Positions 42,585 through 51,851 of a DNA stretch of 64,000 nucleotides are shown here, in pieces. Both the position numbers and the translations under genes were made by a program. The notes beneath the pieces were generated by a model, which ran no database searches, had not been told where the DNA came from, and saw nothing but the letters and a program-made list of their open reading frames with translations. The DNA is from Candidatus Krumholzibacteriota bacterium (GTDB taxonomy: Bacteria > Krumholzibacteriota > Krumholzibacteriia > Krumholzibacteriales > Krumholzibacteriaceae), in assembly GCA_016931295.1 (NCBI GenBank), contig JAFGEZ010000014.1, positions 1 to 64,000 of the forward strand, given 5' to 3'. How positions within the stretch are numbered: position 1 is the stretch's first letter; the number at the start of each line of letters is the position of its first letter.

Positions 42585-45500
42585 CTACTCGAGCTTGACG
42601 GCCGTGCCCGTGACGGTCCGCTCCTCGCCGCCCAGACGCACGCGGATCATGTACAGGTAGGTGCCGTTCGCCACGCGGCCGCCGGCCGAGTCCCGCCCGT
42701 CCCACCAGATCGTATTCGGCTTCCCCGGATCGAGCCGGTCGGCGGGCACGGCGAGGCGGCGGATCCGGACGCCGCTGACGTTGTAGATGTCGATCTCCCC
42801 CGAATCGGCGCCGAGATTGAGCGTGAAGACGATGTTCGTGCCGCCGTCGAAGGGATTGGGGAAGTTGAAACCGTCGAGGGTGAACTGGTTCCCCCCCGTC
42901 GTGAAGATGAAGTCGCGCGAGAACTCGCCCACCCGGACGGTGAGCACGTTCTCGCCTCCGGCGAACGTGTGCGCGAACGTGGCCTCCCAGTGCAGCGAGT
43001 CGGCGGGATCCGGGACGGCGAAGACGGCCCGGTCGAAACGGACACCGTCGACGAACAGGAGGGGTGCCTGGTCGATGTAGGCGGGAAAATCCGCCTCGAC
43101 GCGGAAATCCCCCGTCGGCGGGCTGTTGCCGCCGGGCATGATCTCGAGGTCGTCGTTGAAGAAGAGGCGTATCGTCGTCCGGGGCGCGACCTCGACGTAT
43201 CCCGCCTCGATCCCAACCGGCTTGAAGACGCGGAAGAGGAGGGCCTCGTCCTCGAGAGCGACCGTGTAATCGAGCTCCGCGCGGTACCGGCGCGCGTAGG
43301 TGAGATCCTCGTCGCCGAGGCGCACCGTCTCCAGCGAATCGGTGACGTCCTCACCGTCGATCTCGAGACCGATCCCCTCGAGGGCCACGACGTCGCTCGC
43401 CTCGAACCGGAGGCGGCAGCGGTTGCTCCCGCCGACGGCGCGGAAGGAGTCGGGATGCGTCTCCACGAATCCCGATCCCCAGTCGGCGAAGAGCTTCATC
43501 AGGGGCGCGCCCGGGTCGATCTTCGTCATCGGGTCGCCGAGGAGGAGATAGCGGAAGACCTGCTCGTAGGCGCCGGCCCCGCGGCGGACGATGTGCTCGG
43601 TCTCGGCCGCGACGAGCGCCTCGCCGAAGGTCCAGTGGGCCCCGGTGTACTCCTTTTCCGGCGGGACGGAATCGGTGGGGACCATGGCGAAGAGGACCTC
43701 GTGGAGGGTCTCGCAGAAGATCGCGTTCTCCCCGAGATACTCGTAGCCGGTGCTCGCGTAGGTGCCCACCGCCCCGGCGAGGGGCTTGAAGAGGAGCTGC
43801 TCGGTGAGGCAGTCGCCGTTCTTCCCGTCGATCGCGCGGCTGAGCTCGCTGGCGCGGGCGAATTCGCTGATATGACAGCCGATCCCTATGAAGAGATGCT
43901 GCCGGTCGGTCCTGAGGCTGTCGATGTCGTCGTAGATGATCAGCGAGGCGAAGGCCGCCTCGGTGGTCAGCGTCGAGCGGTTGCCGTGCCCCTGGAAGGA
44001 GTAGAAGAGGCACCCCTCGTTGAGCTTGCGGTCGAGGTAGGAGGAGAAATAGGTCCGCACCGAATCCACCGTCCGGCTGTAGACCTGCGATCCGGGATCG
44101 CCGGCCGGGTTGAGGTGCGGCGTCTCCGTCCACGTCGACAGCCAGAGACGCTGGATGTCGAAGCCGCCGGGCAGGGCCTCCTCGATCGAGTCGCCGACGA
44201 GGCCCATGCTGGACTCGAAGCGATCCTCCCCCGAGACGCGCCGGTAGTCGTTGCCGCCGCCCGACCACGCGTCGTCGGCGAAGAGCAGCACCCTGCGGCG
44301 CCACGTCTCGCCCGGCTCGGCCGTCTCGAACCGCTCCATCTTGATGCGCACGGCGCGCAGCTCGATCCCGCTCCCGACGGGTATCCGGCCGACGAAGACG
44401 TCGGGGAATCCGCCGTCGAGCGGTCCGCCGACGACCCCGGGAGGCGATTCGTCGAGAAAGGAGTAGTACCGGTCGGTCGAGACGACCTCGTCGTAGAAGT
44501 AGGTGCCGAGCACGCTCGTGCAGTAGGTGTAGGAGGGGACGAAATCGGGCGGCGAGTTCGTCGCCGTGCCCTTGCGGTCCTCGCTGGAGTCGCCGACGAG
44601 GAGCACGTACTCGACGCCCCAGCGATCCACCCCCCGGGCGACGAAGCGCCGGATCGCGTCGATGTGCGGCCGGCCGCCGTTGAACTCGTCGAAGACGTCG
44701 GCCACGTCGGCCACGAGAATGCGGTATCCCTGGTTTCGCCGGTACTCGGCATAGACCTCGGCCTCGGCCATGAAATCGCCGTGAACGATCATGATCGCGT
44801 TGAAGGGGCCCCGTTCGTCGAGGAGGCGCGAGGCCGCGTCCGCCTCGATCAGGCGGTTCGGCACGCGCATCGCGCCCCTCTCGCCGATCACCGCGAACCG
44901 CCGCCGCACGTCCATGGAGGGCTGGACATCGAGCGTGAGCGTGAAGAGTCCGCCCCCCGCGTCGACGAAGTCGGCGGGATCGAGGACGCGCGCGGTCGGT
45001 GCCCCGGTCTCCGTGATGTCGAAGAGGATCCCGCCCGCGGCGGTGAACCCGGGGATGACCGCCGTCATGCCGAGGATGGAAAGCCCCGTCTCGAACTCGA
45101 GTCGGTCGCCGTCGGCCTCGAACCGCCCCGTGTAATCCACCCGGACCTCGTCGACGAGCACTCCCCAGTCCTCGTCGGTCGCGATCGTGACGGTGTTCTC
45201 CCCGTCGAGGAGCCACTCGCCCGGGACGGCGGGAAAGACCTCCGTCTTGCTGTTGTAGGACGAGATCGAGTCCGTGCCGAGCGCGTGGCCGTTGATCGAG
45301 AAGGCGAGGCGCTGCCGCACGGAGTTGCGATCGGCGCCCTGGATGTCGATCGCGACGGCCGCGACGGCGTCCGCCGGCTTCCGGAGATGGACGGGCACGT
45401 TGTTGACGCTGCGCTCGGGAAAGAGGATGTAGTAGAAATCGAGGTTGCCCGGCCGGTTGCGCTTGTGATAGTACGCGTCCTCCCGCGCGACCGCGCGCGC

Positions 45501-46586
45501 GCGGAAGGGAGCGGGCGCCACGCCGCCGGCGGGCGCGATCCCCTCCGCCATGAAGGCGCCTGCCGTCTCCTCGTCGAGCCAGACGACATTGTGGTCGGTG
45601 AAACGCGCATCGACGTCCATCGCCTCCCCGTCGTCCTTGATATGCCTTGCGTAGAAGAAGATGCGGTCGTCGCCGTCGAGGATCCCGTTCGCCGACGGGT
45701 TCTCGAGGACGAAGGCCGGCACCTCGACGATACGGAGCGGGTCGTCGCCGCTTTCGGCGGGATAGCGCATCCTGAGGGCGAAGCCGTCGACGGCGAGCCC
45801 CGGGCTCATCCCGCACGCGATGAGGGAATCGGCCCGCAGGGCGTAGATGCCCGTCTCGCCGACGTGGATCTTCAACCGCTTCACGTCGGCCGCCGGCAGA
45901 CCGAGCGGGCGGCGGTCGTCGACGGGACGCCGCAGGGAGGCCGCCGCCCCGGGATTGACGAGCGTCCGGTCGTAGAGGCTCCGCCAGGCGCCCGTGAGCG
46001 GGGCATCGAGACCTCCGCCGCCGGGAGCCGGCGCGGTCCAGGTGACGGTCACCGAGAGCCGCGTGACGAGGGCGTAGGATCCCGCCTCCCCGACGAGGGC
46101 GTTGACCCGCACGGGCAGGACGCGGAGGCGTCCCATCATCGATGGCCGGCCCGCGTCGACGACCGCGGGAAGCCCCAACCCCGCGCGGGGATCGGCCGGC
46201 AGGAAGCTCTCCGTGGCGGGGATGTCCTCCGCTCCCGGGACGAAGCGCTCCGCCCGCACGCGCGCGAGATCGAGGGGGCCGAGATCGACGGAGGAGAGGA
46301 TACGCCAGCTCGTGCGCACCTCCCCCGACGGCGGCACGGCGACGGGAAAGAGCCGTCCGGGCACCTCGATCGAGCCAGGCGGCGAGAAGGTGCCGAATCC
46401 CGGCACGACGACCCGCGCCCCGTCAGCCGTCTCGACGATCTCGTGGGCGGGAAGCGCGATCTCGAAGGTCACCGAGGAGGCGGTCGAGGAGAGGATGCGC
46501 GTCCCCGGCGTCGCCGCCCACGCCGCCCCGGCTGCGCAGAGGAGCAGCGCGACGATCCAGCCCTGCGTGAATCGATCCCTCTTCAA
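42585..46586 (-). CDS. Secreted C25 (gingipain/PorU-like) cysteine peptidase with sorting domain
   Basis: A 1333-residue exported peptidase. The signal peptide (QGWIVALLLCAAGAAWA) is followed by a propeptide-like beta region to about residue 600. The C25 caspase-like domain has IDAIRRFVARGVDRWGVEYVLLVGDSS, the catalytic His in SFQGHGNR (His 867) and the nucleophile in FIGIGCHISEFA (Cys 904). An Ig-like domain follows, and the last 90 residues are a FlgD-like sorting domain with FPNPFDGGTNIVFTL and GTYLYMI. C25 enzymes include gingipains and the type IX secretion sortase PorU. The start is probably the TTG at 46586-46584 after AAAGGA; an ATG at 46700 would add a non-signal extension. Confidence 0.85.
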   Translation of the reverse strand: MKRDRFTQGWIVALLLCAAGAAWAATPGTRILSSTASSVTFEIALPAHEIVETADGARVVVPGFGTFSPPGSIEVPGRLFPVAVPPSGEVRTSWRILSSVDLGPLDLARVRAERFVPGAEDIPATESFLPADPRAGLGLPAVVDAGRPSMMGRLRVLPVRVNALVGEAGSYALVTRLSVTVTWTAPAPGGGGLDAPLTGAWRSLYDRTLVNPGAAASLRRPVDDRRPLGLPAADVKRLKIHVGETGIYALRADSLIACGMSPGLAVDGFALRMRYPAESGDDPLRIVEVPAFVLENPSANGILDGDDRIFFYARHIKDDGEAMDVDARFTDHNVVWLDEETAGAFMAEGIAPAGGVAPAPFRARAVAREDAYYHKRNRPGNLDFYYILFPERSVNNVPVHLRKPADAVAAVAIDIQGADRNSVRQRLAFSINGHALGTDSISSYNSKTEVFPAVPGEWLLDGENTVTIATDEDWGVLVDEVRVDYTGRFEADGDRLEFETGLSILGMTAVIPGFTAAGGILFDITETGAPTARVLDPADFVDAGGGLFTLTLDVQPSMDVRRRFAVIGERGAMRVPNRLIEADAASRLLDERGPFNAIMIVHGDFMAEAEVYAEYRRNQGYRILVADVADVFDEFNGGRPHIDAIRRFVARGVDRWGVEYVLLVGDSSEDRKGTATNSPPDFVPSYTYCTSVLGTYFYDEVVSTDRYYSFLDESPPGVVGGPLDGGFPDVFVGRIPVGSGIELRAVRIKMERFETAEPGETWRRRVLLFADDAWSGGGNDYRRVSGEDRFESSMGLVGDSIEEALPGGFDIQRLWLSTWTETPHLNPAGDPGSQVYSRTVDSVRTYFSSYLDRKLNEGCLFYSFQGHGNRSTLTTEAAFASLIIYDDIDSLRTDRQHLFIGIGCHISEFARASELSRAIDGKNGDCLTEQLLFKPLAGAVGTYASTGYEYLGENAIFCETLHEVLFAMVPTDSVPPEKEYTGAHWTFGEALVAAETEHIVRRGAGAYEQVFRYLLLGDPMTKIDPGAPLMKLFADWGSGFVETHPDSFRAVGGSNRCRLRFEASDVVALEGIGLEIDGEDVTDSLETVRLGDEDLTYARRYRAELDYTVALEDEALLFRVFKPVGIEAGYVEVAPRTTIRLFFNDDLEIMPGGNSPPTGDFRVEADFPAYIDQAPLLFVDGVRFDRAVFAVPDPADSLHWEATFAHTFAGGENVLTVRVGEFSRDFIFTTGGNQFTLDGFNFPNPFDGGTNIVFTLNLGADSGEIDIYNVSGVRIRRLAVPADRLDPGKPNTIWWDGRDSAGGRVANGTYLYMIRVRLGGEERTVTGTAVKLE

Positions 46587-46727
46587 GCGGACGGTCCTTT
46601 CTTTCCAGGGGATACCCGCCAGGGGCCCGAAGGTGGCCGGGGCCGCGATCCGCGCGCCCCGGCCTGTCTTAAAAGTAACCCGCCGCCGGTCGCCGGACAA
46701 GGCGAAAATCCCGCCGGGCCGAACGAA

Positions 46728-46756
46728 ACGGGGGACCCCCGGCAGGGGTCCCCCGT
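46728..46756 (-). terminator. Hairpin after the first tail-sharing secreted gene
   Basis: A perfect 12-bp stem, ACGGGGGACCCC (46728-46739) with 46745-46756 and a five-base loop; TTTCGTT follows on the minus strand. It lies 28 bp after the stop of the gene at 46785-47327. Confidence 0.65.
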
Positions 46757-46784
46757 ATGGCAGATCGGACTGTCGGGATGCCGA

Positions 46785-47327
46785 CTACTCGAGCATACCC
46801 TTGATGGCGCCCCAGCTGGCCTCTTCCGTGGCGATCTCGCACGGCTGGTTGAGGGCCAGGTGGTTCGTCACGACGGCAAGCTCCATCGGGAAGCCCTCGA
46901 GGCAGTTCGCGAAGGAGATCTCGCCGGTGTCGGGATGCGCGTTGATCGTGATGTAGTTGGGGCTGGTGTCGGTCAGGTAGTTCATCTGCTGGAACGGCCA
47001 GTTCCAGTCGTGCTGGCAGCCGACGTAGCAGACGCTCATGCCATTGAGCAGGTCGCCCAGGGTGACCGAGATCAAGGCCGCGTTCGGCGTGACGGTGCTC
47101 TGGATCACGGTCGGGGGATAGGCGATCGAGAACTCGGCGCACATCTGGCCGTTGTCGCTGGGCTGGCACCAGATCCACATCGTGAAGGGCAGGAATCCGC
47201 CGGGATTGATGACCTCGCAGACCGAGTGGTCGACGTCGGCGTAGAGACCCATGTAGCCGACCGGGCCGGCGAAGGCGAGGCTGGAAACGAGAAGCAGGGC
47301 AGCGGAGAGCAGTAAAGTCCTCTTCAT
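46785..47327 (-). CDS. Small secreted protein A of a tail-sharing family
   Basis: I do not recognise the family. The 180-residue protein has a signal peptide (TLLLSAALLLVSSLAFA), a mature part beginning GPVGYMGLYADVDHSVCEVI, several paired cysteines, a conserved segment TLGDLLNGMSVCYVGCQHDWNWPF and the end EIATEEASWGAIKGMLE. It is about 65 percent identical by eye to the neighbour B over the whole length and shares only the tail with neighbour C, so A and B look like a recent tandem duplication. A beta-sandwich is likely from the alternating pattern. It lies downstream of B and upstream of the C25 peptidase gene, all on the minus strand. Confidence 0.8.
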   Translation of the reverse strand: MKRTLLLSAALLLVSSLAFAGPVGYMGLYADVDHSVCEVINPGGFLPFTMWIWCQPSDNGQMCAEFSIAYPPTVIQSTVTPNAALISVTLGDLLNGMSVCYVGCQHDWNWPFQQMNYLTDTSPNYITINAHPDTGEISFANCLEGFPMELAVVTNHLALNQPCEIATEEASWGAIKGMLE

Positions 47328-47435
47328 TTCTGAAGTCCTCCTGAGGTAGAGCGAACCAACGGTGTCGATCGACAGAGAACCGGTGTTCTCATCTGTTGCT
47401 GTCGGGGCGAATTGTCACCCCCTTTCGGACGGAAC

Positions 47436-47463
47436 GGGGGCTCCCTGTTGTCAGGGAGCCCCC
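47436..47463 (-). terminator. Hairpin after secreted protein B
   Basis: A perfect 12-bp stem, GGGGGCTCCCTG (47436-47447) with 47452-47463 and a TTGT loop. It lies 43 bp after the stop of protein B; no T-run follows. Confidence 0.6.
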
Positions 47464-47506
47464 CTCCTGAATTTCGGACAGACTCCACTGAGCAGTCGGC
47501 GAACGA

Positions 47507-48049
47507 CTACTCGAGCATGCCCTTGATCGCGCCCCAGCTGGCCTCTTCGGTCCCGATCTCACACGCCTGGTTGATGGCCAGGTGATTCAGGATGACGGCC
47601 GGCTCCATGGGGAAGCCCTCGAGGCAGTTCGCGAAGGAGACCGCACCCGTGTCGGGATGCGGGTTGATCGTCACGAACTCGGGAACCATGCCGGTAAGGT
47701 ACAGCGTCTGGTGGAACGGCCAGTTCCAGTCGTCCTGGCACGCGTTGTAGCAAACGCTCATGCCGTTAAGCAGGTCGCCCAGCGTCACCGAGATGATGTC
47801 AAGGTTCGGGGTGACCGTGCTCGTGATGATGTCGGCAGGGTAGCCGATCGAGAACTCGGCGCACATCTGGCCGTTGTCGCTGGGCAGACACCAGATCCAC
47901 ATCTCGGCCATGTAGAATCCGCCGGGGCTGATGGCCTCGCAGACCGTGTGGTTGGCGTCGGTGTAGAGGGCCATGTAGCCCCACGGACCGGCGACGGCGG
48001 CGCCCGTGATGAACATCATCGCGGCTGCAAGCAGTAATGCTTTCCTCAT
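47507..48049 (-). CDS. Small secreted protein B of a tail-sharing family
   Basis: The 180-residue paralogue of A and of identical length. It has a signal peptide (ALLLAAAMMFITGAAVA), mature start GPWGYMALYTDANHTVCEAI, the shared segments MWIWCLPSDNGQMCAEFSIGYP and TLGDLLNGMSVCYNACQDDWNWPF, and the end EIGTEEASWGAIKGMLE. Cysteine positions match A. The ATG at 48049 follows AGGAGGAACAACAAG; an upstream in-frame ATG at 48139 would insert a non-hydrophobic leader and was rejected. Function unknown. The pair with A is the closest paralogy in the window. Confidence 0.82.
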   Translation of the reverse strand: MRKALLLAAAMMFITGAAVAGPWGYMALYTDANHTVCEAISPGGFYMAEMWIWCLPSDNGQMCAEFSIGYPADIITSTVTPNLDIISVTLGDLLNGMSVCYNACQDDWNWPFHQTLYLTGMVPEFVTINPHPDTGAVSFANCLEGFPMEPAVILNHLAINQACEIGTEEASWGAIKGMLE

Positions 48050-48243
48050 CTTGTTGTTCCTCCTAGGTGAGAAAGCAGCCAACATATCCATTGTTGCAAC
48101 CCGTATCGGTTTCAGAAAGCGGTGGTGCCGAATAGCCATAGCTACGATGTCTACCCGACCACCCCCTTCCGCCTCGTTGTTCCGTGGCTGGATGACTCAC
48201 ATCCTCACCCAGCCACAGACCCAACGATGTTTCCCCTCGTCCC

Positions 48244-48813
48244 CTACTTGATCAGGGACTTGATAGCGCCCCAGCTCGCGTCTTCCGTCGCGATCTCGCT
48301 CGGGCAGAGCAGTGAGGTCAGCCCGATGATCGGGAAGAAGTCGTTGTCCGGGGAATACGTACCGCGGAGTTCTCCGCTGCCCGGGTGCGGTCCGATCACG
48401 AGCATGTAGTCGCTAACCAGCCCGCCATCGTTCCAGCAGGGCTCCGTGAGGAATGCCGGGAACGAGCAGAGCAGGTTATACCCCGGAACGTAGCCGTTCA
48501 GGGGCGGCCAGTACGAGATCGAATGGCCCGAAAAAGGATCGCCAAGGTTGACGGCCTTGTTGTCGGGATACTCGACGGTACCGATCGCGAAAAACACGTG
48601 GGTCGGATCTCCCGGCGTCTCCAGTTTGTACTCAACCGCGGTCACGTAGGCTTCCGCGTTGTGAATGAACAGGTAGACGTCGAACGCTACGAACGGCGGC
48701 GGCGATGAGGTCATCTGACCCGGCGTGTACGAGAAGTACGCGCCCATCGTCGCGGCAGTCAGCATGCTCGGCAGGAGGAGAGCTACCGCCAGAGACAGCA
48801 ATACTCTCTTCAT
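48244..48813 (-). CDS. Small secreted protein C of a tail-sharing family
   Basis: A 189-residue protein with a signal peptide (LLSLAVALLLPSMLTAA) and a beta-rich mature part (AYFSYTPGQMTSS, FVAFDVYLFIHNAEAYVTAVEY) unlike A and B in sequence, but with the same final motif EIATEDASWGAIKSLIK preceded by LLCPS. The body shows the same general plan: a strand-rich domain describing a 'VxxFxVYLFIHN-A' opening followed by a GDP-PFSGHS loop. Function unknown. It is separated from B by 194 bp and from the dockerin-like gene by 71 bp, all minus strand. Confidence 0.78.
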   Translation of the reverse strand: MKRVLLSLAVALLLPSMLTAATMGAYFSYTPGQMTSSPPPFVAFDVYLFIHNAEAYVTAVEYKLETPGDPTHVFFAIGTVEYPDNKAVNLGDPFSGHSISYWPPLNGYVPGYNLLCSFPAFLTEPCWNDGGLVSDYMLVIGPHPGSGELRGTYSPDNDFFPIIGLTSLLCPSEIATEDASWGAIKSLIK

Positions 48814-48884
48814 AATCTAACTCCCCTATCGTTGCAGCCCATCTGATGCATGATCAAGGTCGCAGATTACTCGCTTGACTCAAT

Positions 48885-49538
48885 TTAGAAGCACTCGTGC
48901 AGGTAGTGCTCGCCCATGAAGGCGAAGTCACTCAGGTTGCACTGATCATCGTCGTTGAAGTCACAGCAAGTGTTGTAACCAGCATCGCCCAGAGCCTTGT
49001 TGTAGCTCAGACCGAACACGCCGAGATCGGACAGCGTGACTTCGCAGTCGGCCGTCAGATCCGGGCTGACGATGATCATGGCCATGCAAATCGGATCAAG
49101 GCAATCCGGCTTCGCGAGAAGCTGCTTGCCCTGTACGGCGAGGTACACGCCGCCCGTCGTGATGCAGCCACCGCCGGCGATGCGCCCGGAGATGGTCGTC
49201 CGACCTTCGTCGTTGGTGAGCGAGTCAGCAACGACGGCGTTGGCGCACAGGCACAACTCCTCGGCGGGGTCGCACGCGTTCAACCAGTAGTCGGTCCAGG
49301 GAATGTTTGCGATTCCCAGGCCGCCGGCGTCACGCACGTAGACCTCGATGTAGTCGCTGTCGCCACCACAACCGGCCGAAATGAACTCGAAGTCGCCGGC
49401 GGGACAGATCGAAACCCGCATGCCGACGCACGACACTGCGCATTCGCTCTCGCAGTTGTCAACATCGCCTGCGTAGAGAGAAGTCGCCAAGACGAGCAGC
49501 AAAGAGAAAAGCAGAACTTTTCCTTTGAACATCCTCAT
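48885..49538 (-). CDS. Secreted protein with dockerin-like calcium repeats
   Basis: A 217-residue exported protein: signal peptide (LLFSLLLVLATSLYA), a Cys-rich Ig-like domain (CESECAVSCVGMRVSICPAGDFEF), and two C-terminal EF-hand-like segments, SPDLTADCEVTLSDLGVFGLSYN and CDFNDDDQCNLSDFAFMGEHYL. These resemble type I dockerin repeats (D-x-D-x-D then LSDxxFxxxxY), which bind calcium and, in cellulosomes, a cohesin. No cohesin domain is seen in this window. A good promoter lies upstream, and this is the first gene of the minus-strand run leading to the C25 peptidase gene. Whether the repeats are assembly modules or a cell-surface anchor is open. Confidence 0.78.
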   Translation of the reverse strand: MRMFKGKVLLFSLLLVLATSLYAGDVDNCESECAVSCVGMRVSICPAGDFEFISAGCGGDSDYIEVYVRDAGGLGIANIPWTDYWLNACDPAEELCLCANAVVADSLTNDEGRTTISGRIAGGGCITTGGVYLAVQGKQLLAKPDCLDPICMAMIIVSPDLTADCEVTLSDLGVFGLSYNKALGDAGYNTCCDFNDDDQCNLSDFAFMGEHYLHECF

Positions 49539-49865
49539 AACCTCCTAAACCTTACAGCAAGGTTTGGGACCCAAGGTTGTCGATACTCGGGGGTAACCTA
49601 GGCCTCCTTTCCGCATCTTAACGCTGGAGATACCGTTTACTTACTCGACAATGCAAATTGTACCATACGACAACGATTTATGTCAACCGCAAATCTGGGG
49701 TCGCCGGCGATGCGACGAAGATCGAACGGAACCGCAACCCGTTCTTGACGGATGGGCGCCGGGCGGCAAAGGCGGCCCCGACACGCCTTACAACTTCAAT
49801 ATTGACAGGCGATTACGATCCGGGTGGCCGTTCCGTCATTCGCCCTCCCCGCTCGCGCCACTCCC
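49539..49865 (-). promoter_or_regulatory. Promoter region of the dockerin-like gene; otherwise empty
   Basis: A 327-bp AT-richer gap. On the minus strand TTGACA (49686-49681), 18 bp, and TACAAT (49662-49657) make a good promoter about 118 bp before the dockerin-like ATG. I see no gene in the rest of the gap, which is downstream of the lipoprotein at 49866-51851. Confidence 0.7.
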
Positions 49866-51851
49866 CTAGTAGTACGCCTCGACGACGATCGAGAGGTTCG
49901 CGTTCTCGGTCTCGGATTCCAGCGACCAGGTGAGCGGCTCGATGACCCCGTCGACGCTTTCCCAGAGGGAGGGCACGGCGGGCCACGGCGCCCAGGCGCT
50001 CACGTAGACGAGACTCGTGTCGCACTCCCCCTCCTTGCACAGTTCCATCCAGGCCTGCCCCGGCACGCCGACCGTGTTGAATGTGAGGCTGACGAGACGG
50101 TAGGTGACCGTGCCGTTGTCGAGCAGGACCGATTCCAGGTTCGGGCGAAGGAGGCACTTTTCGTACTCCAGGCCGTCGATGAAGGTGTTCGTCCCGCACT
50201 CGCCGTTCGTGCAGCCCGACGAGGAGTACGAACGCCGGAGGGTGCCGTTGAACGCATTGTCGCAGATATAAAACGCCGCGGAGTTGCCGTAGTTCCACCC
50301 GCCTCCCGACACCGACGCCGACCCGGAGCCGTAGTTCTCGGCGTCCTCGTACTCGTCGAAGGTATACGTATAGGAGACGGTCGCCGAGACGACGAAGTTC
50401 CGGAAGGTGATCGTAACCGCATCGGAGAAGTAGTTCGTCGATGAGGACGAATCATAGATCTTCGCGTAGACCTCCTTCACGACGCTTCCGGCGCAATTGA
50501 ACCGGTCGCCGGAGCCGAGGTCGCGCACCCCGATGGACTTCCGGGCGACGCCGCTCTCGTCGGTCGTGCCCCCGCCGATGAAACGATCCTCGTCCCAGTA
50601 GAGATCGACGTACTTGTCCGCCACCGGCTCCCCCGAGGCGGTCGTCACGGTCATCGTGAAGGTGGCCGAGGTCATCGTCTCGTCCCCCGGCTGGATGATC
50701 GCGCGGAGGATCGTCGTGTTGTCGACCGACAATGAGAGGTTCCAGCCCCCGCAACAGTCCTCGTAGCGGTCCCGGAGGAGTTGCGCGAAGGCCGCGTCCT
50801 CGATGTAGCCCCGGTCGGCGAGATCGACGAGAGAGGAGAGGGCGCTGCGCCCCTCGTCGCAGCGGTCGTCTTCGCATGCCGCCCAGGCCTCGTCGGCGAT
50901 GACGCCGGCCTTCTCCCGGATGATGCCGAGGATGGTGGCCCGGAGGTCGGACCGCCCGACAGAGGGGCAGGCCGCGGCGAGGCGGAGAGCGGCGTCCGCG
51001 TGGCCGACGAGGGCGTCGATCGTCGACCAGTCGGCCGGTTCCCCGGCGAAGAAGGACTGGAGGGCCGCGCCGTGGTTCGCGGCCGAGAGCTCGATCCAGG
51101 AGTCGACGCCGTCGGCGAGCCCCGGGCAGACCTCGACGCACGTCCCGTACCCGTCGCAATGGATGCCGGACCGGCGGAGCGACCAGAAGTCCCCCGCCGC
51201 CCCGTAGAACATCGCCGTGCCCTCGAGGGCGGTCATGCGGTCGCGCGCCTCGATGAACGCGCCCGTGAGTCGATCGCAGTCGGGGGCGTCCGTCCCGTAG
51301 CCGCTGAAGTGGGAAATCCCCGTCTCGATCGTCCTCGCCCCCGCGTCGACCGACGTCGAGCAGGGGGCGTAGACGGCCGGATCGTCGCCGAGCAGGACGA
51401 TACGACCCATCGTGTCGGGAGGCATCGGCACGGCGACCGGGTAGTGGATGGTGAGGACCGCCGTCGTGTCGAAGGCGAGCCCCGCGGGCTCGAAGAGCGC
51501 CCCGCGCACGCAGCAGAGGGTGTCGGGTGGCGCGCAGCCCTCGCAGACGGTCAGCCCCGGCCCCTCTATGGAGAGCGACGCGAAGGGAGTGATCGTGACG
51601 AGGGTGTCGCCGCCGAGGGCGCCGGGGGGCACCTCGAGCGTGTACGAGACGCCGTCGGCGTCGGTGGCGACGAGCGTCCCGCCCCCCGCGGCGGTCACGG
51701 TCGACGACGCGGCGCGTCCCGCGTCGAGGGACCAGGAGACGAGGAAGGCCTCTTCGGTGTCGCCCCCGCCGTCGTCGACGGGGCCGGTGGCGTCGTCCGA
51801 ACAGCCGAGGATCAGGGTCCCGGCGATGAGCAGCGAGAGCAGTCGTCGCAT
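49866..51851 (-). CDS. Large lipoprotein with ZU5-like domain
   Basis: A 661-residue lipoprotein (lipobox LILGC, followed by an acidic SDDATGPVDDGGGDTEE linker). Residues about 45-150 form a ZU5/Ig-like domain (GTLVATDADGVSYTLEVPPGAL, then DTLVTITPFASL). A middle helical Cys-rich part (DCDRLTGAFIEARDRMTALEG, CDGYGTCVEVCPGLADGV) has even-numbered cysteines, and beta-rich C-terminal domains (TFTMTVTTASGEPVADKYVDLYW) look Ig-like. No catalytic motif is visible. The second ATG (51851) has GGAGGAC six bases ahead and is preferred to the one at 51863. Surface lipoprotein of unknown function. Confidence 0.75.
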   Translation of the reverse strand: MRRLLSLLIAGTLILGCSDDATGPVDDGGGDTEEAFLVSWSLDAGRAASSTVTAAGGGTLVATDADGVSYTLEVPPGALGGDTLVTITPFASLSIEGPGLTVCEGCAPPDTLCCVRGALFEPAGLAFDTTAVLTIHYPVAVPMPPDTMGRIVLLGDDPAVYAPCSTSVDAGARTIETGISHFSGYGTDAPDCDRLTGAFIEARDRMTALEGTAMFYGAAGDFWSLRRSGIHCDGYGTCVEVCPGLADGVDSWIELSAANHGAALQSFFAGEPADWSTIDALVGHADAALRLAAACPSVGRSDLRATILGIIREKAGVIADEAWAACEDDRCDEGRSALSSLVDLADRGYIEDAAFAQLLRDRYEDCCGGWNLSLSVDNTTILRAIIQPGDETMTSATFTMTVTTASGEPVADKYVDLYWDEDRFIGGGTTDESGVARKSIGVRDLGSGDRFNCAGSVVKEVYAKIYDSSSSTNYFSDAVTITFRNFVVSATVSYTYTFDEYEDAENYGSGSASVSGGGWNYGNSAAFYICDNAFNGTLRRSYSSSGCTNGECGTNTFIDGLEYEKCLLRPNLESVLLDNGTVTYRLVSLTFNTVGVPGQAWMELCKEGECDTSLVYVSAWAPWPAVPSLWESVDGVIEPLTWSLESETENANLSIVVEAYY

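Noticed and set aside
42969-47315. Plus-strand open frame of 4.3 kb antisense to the C25 peptidase
   Set aside because: Charged low-complexity translation without domain, opposite a gene with signal peptide, catalytic motif and sorting domain.
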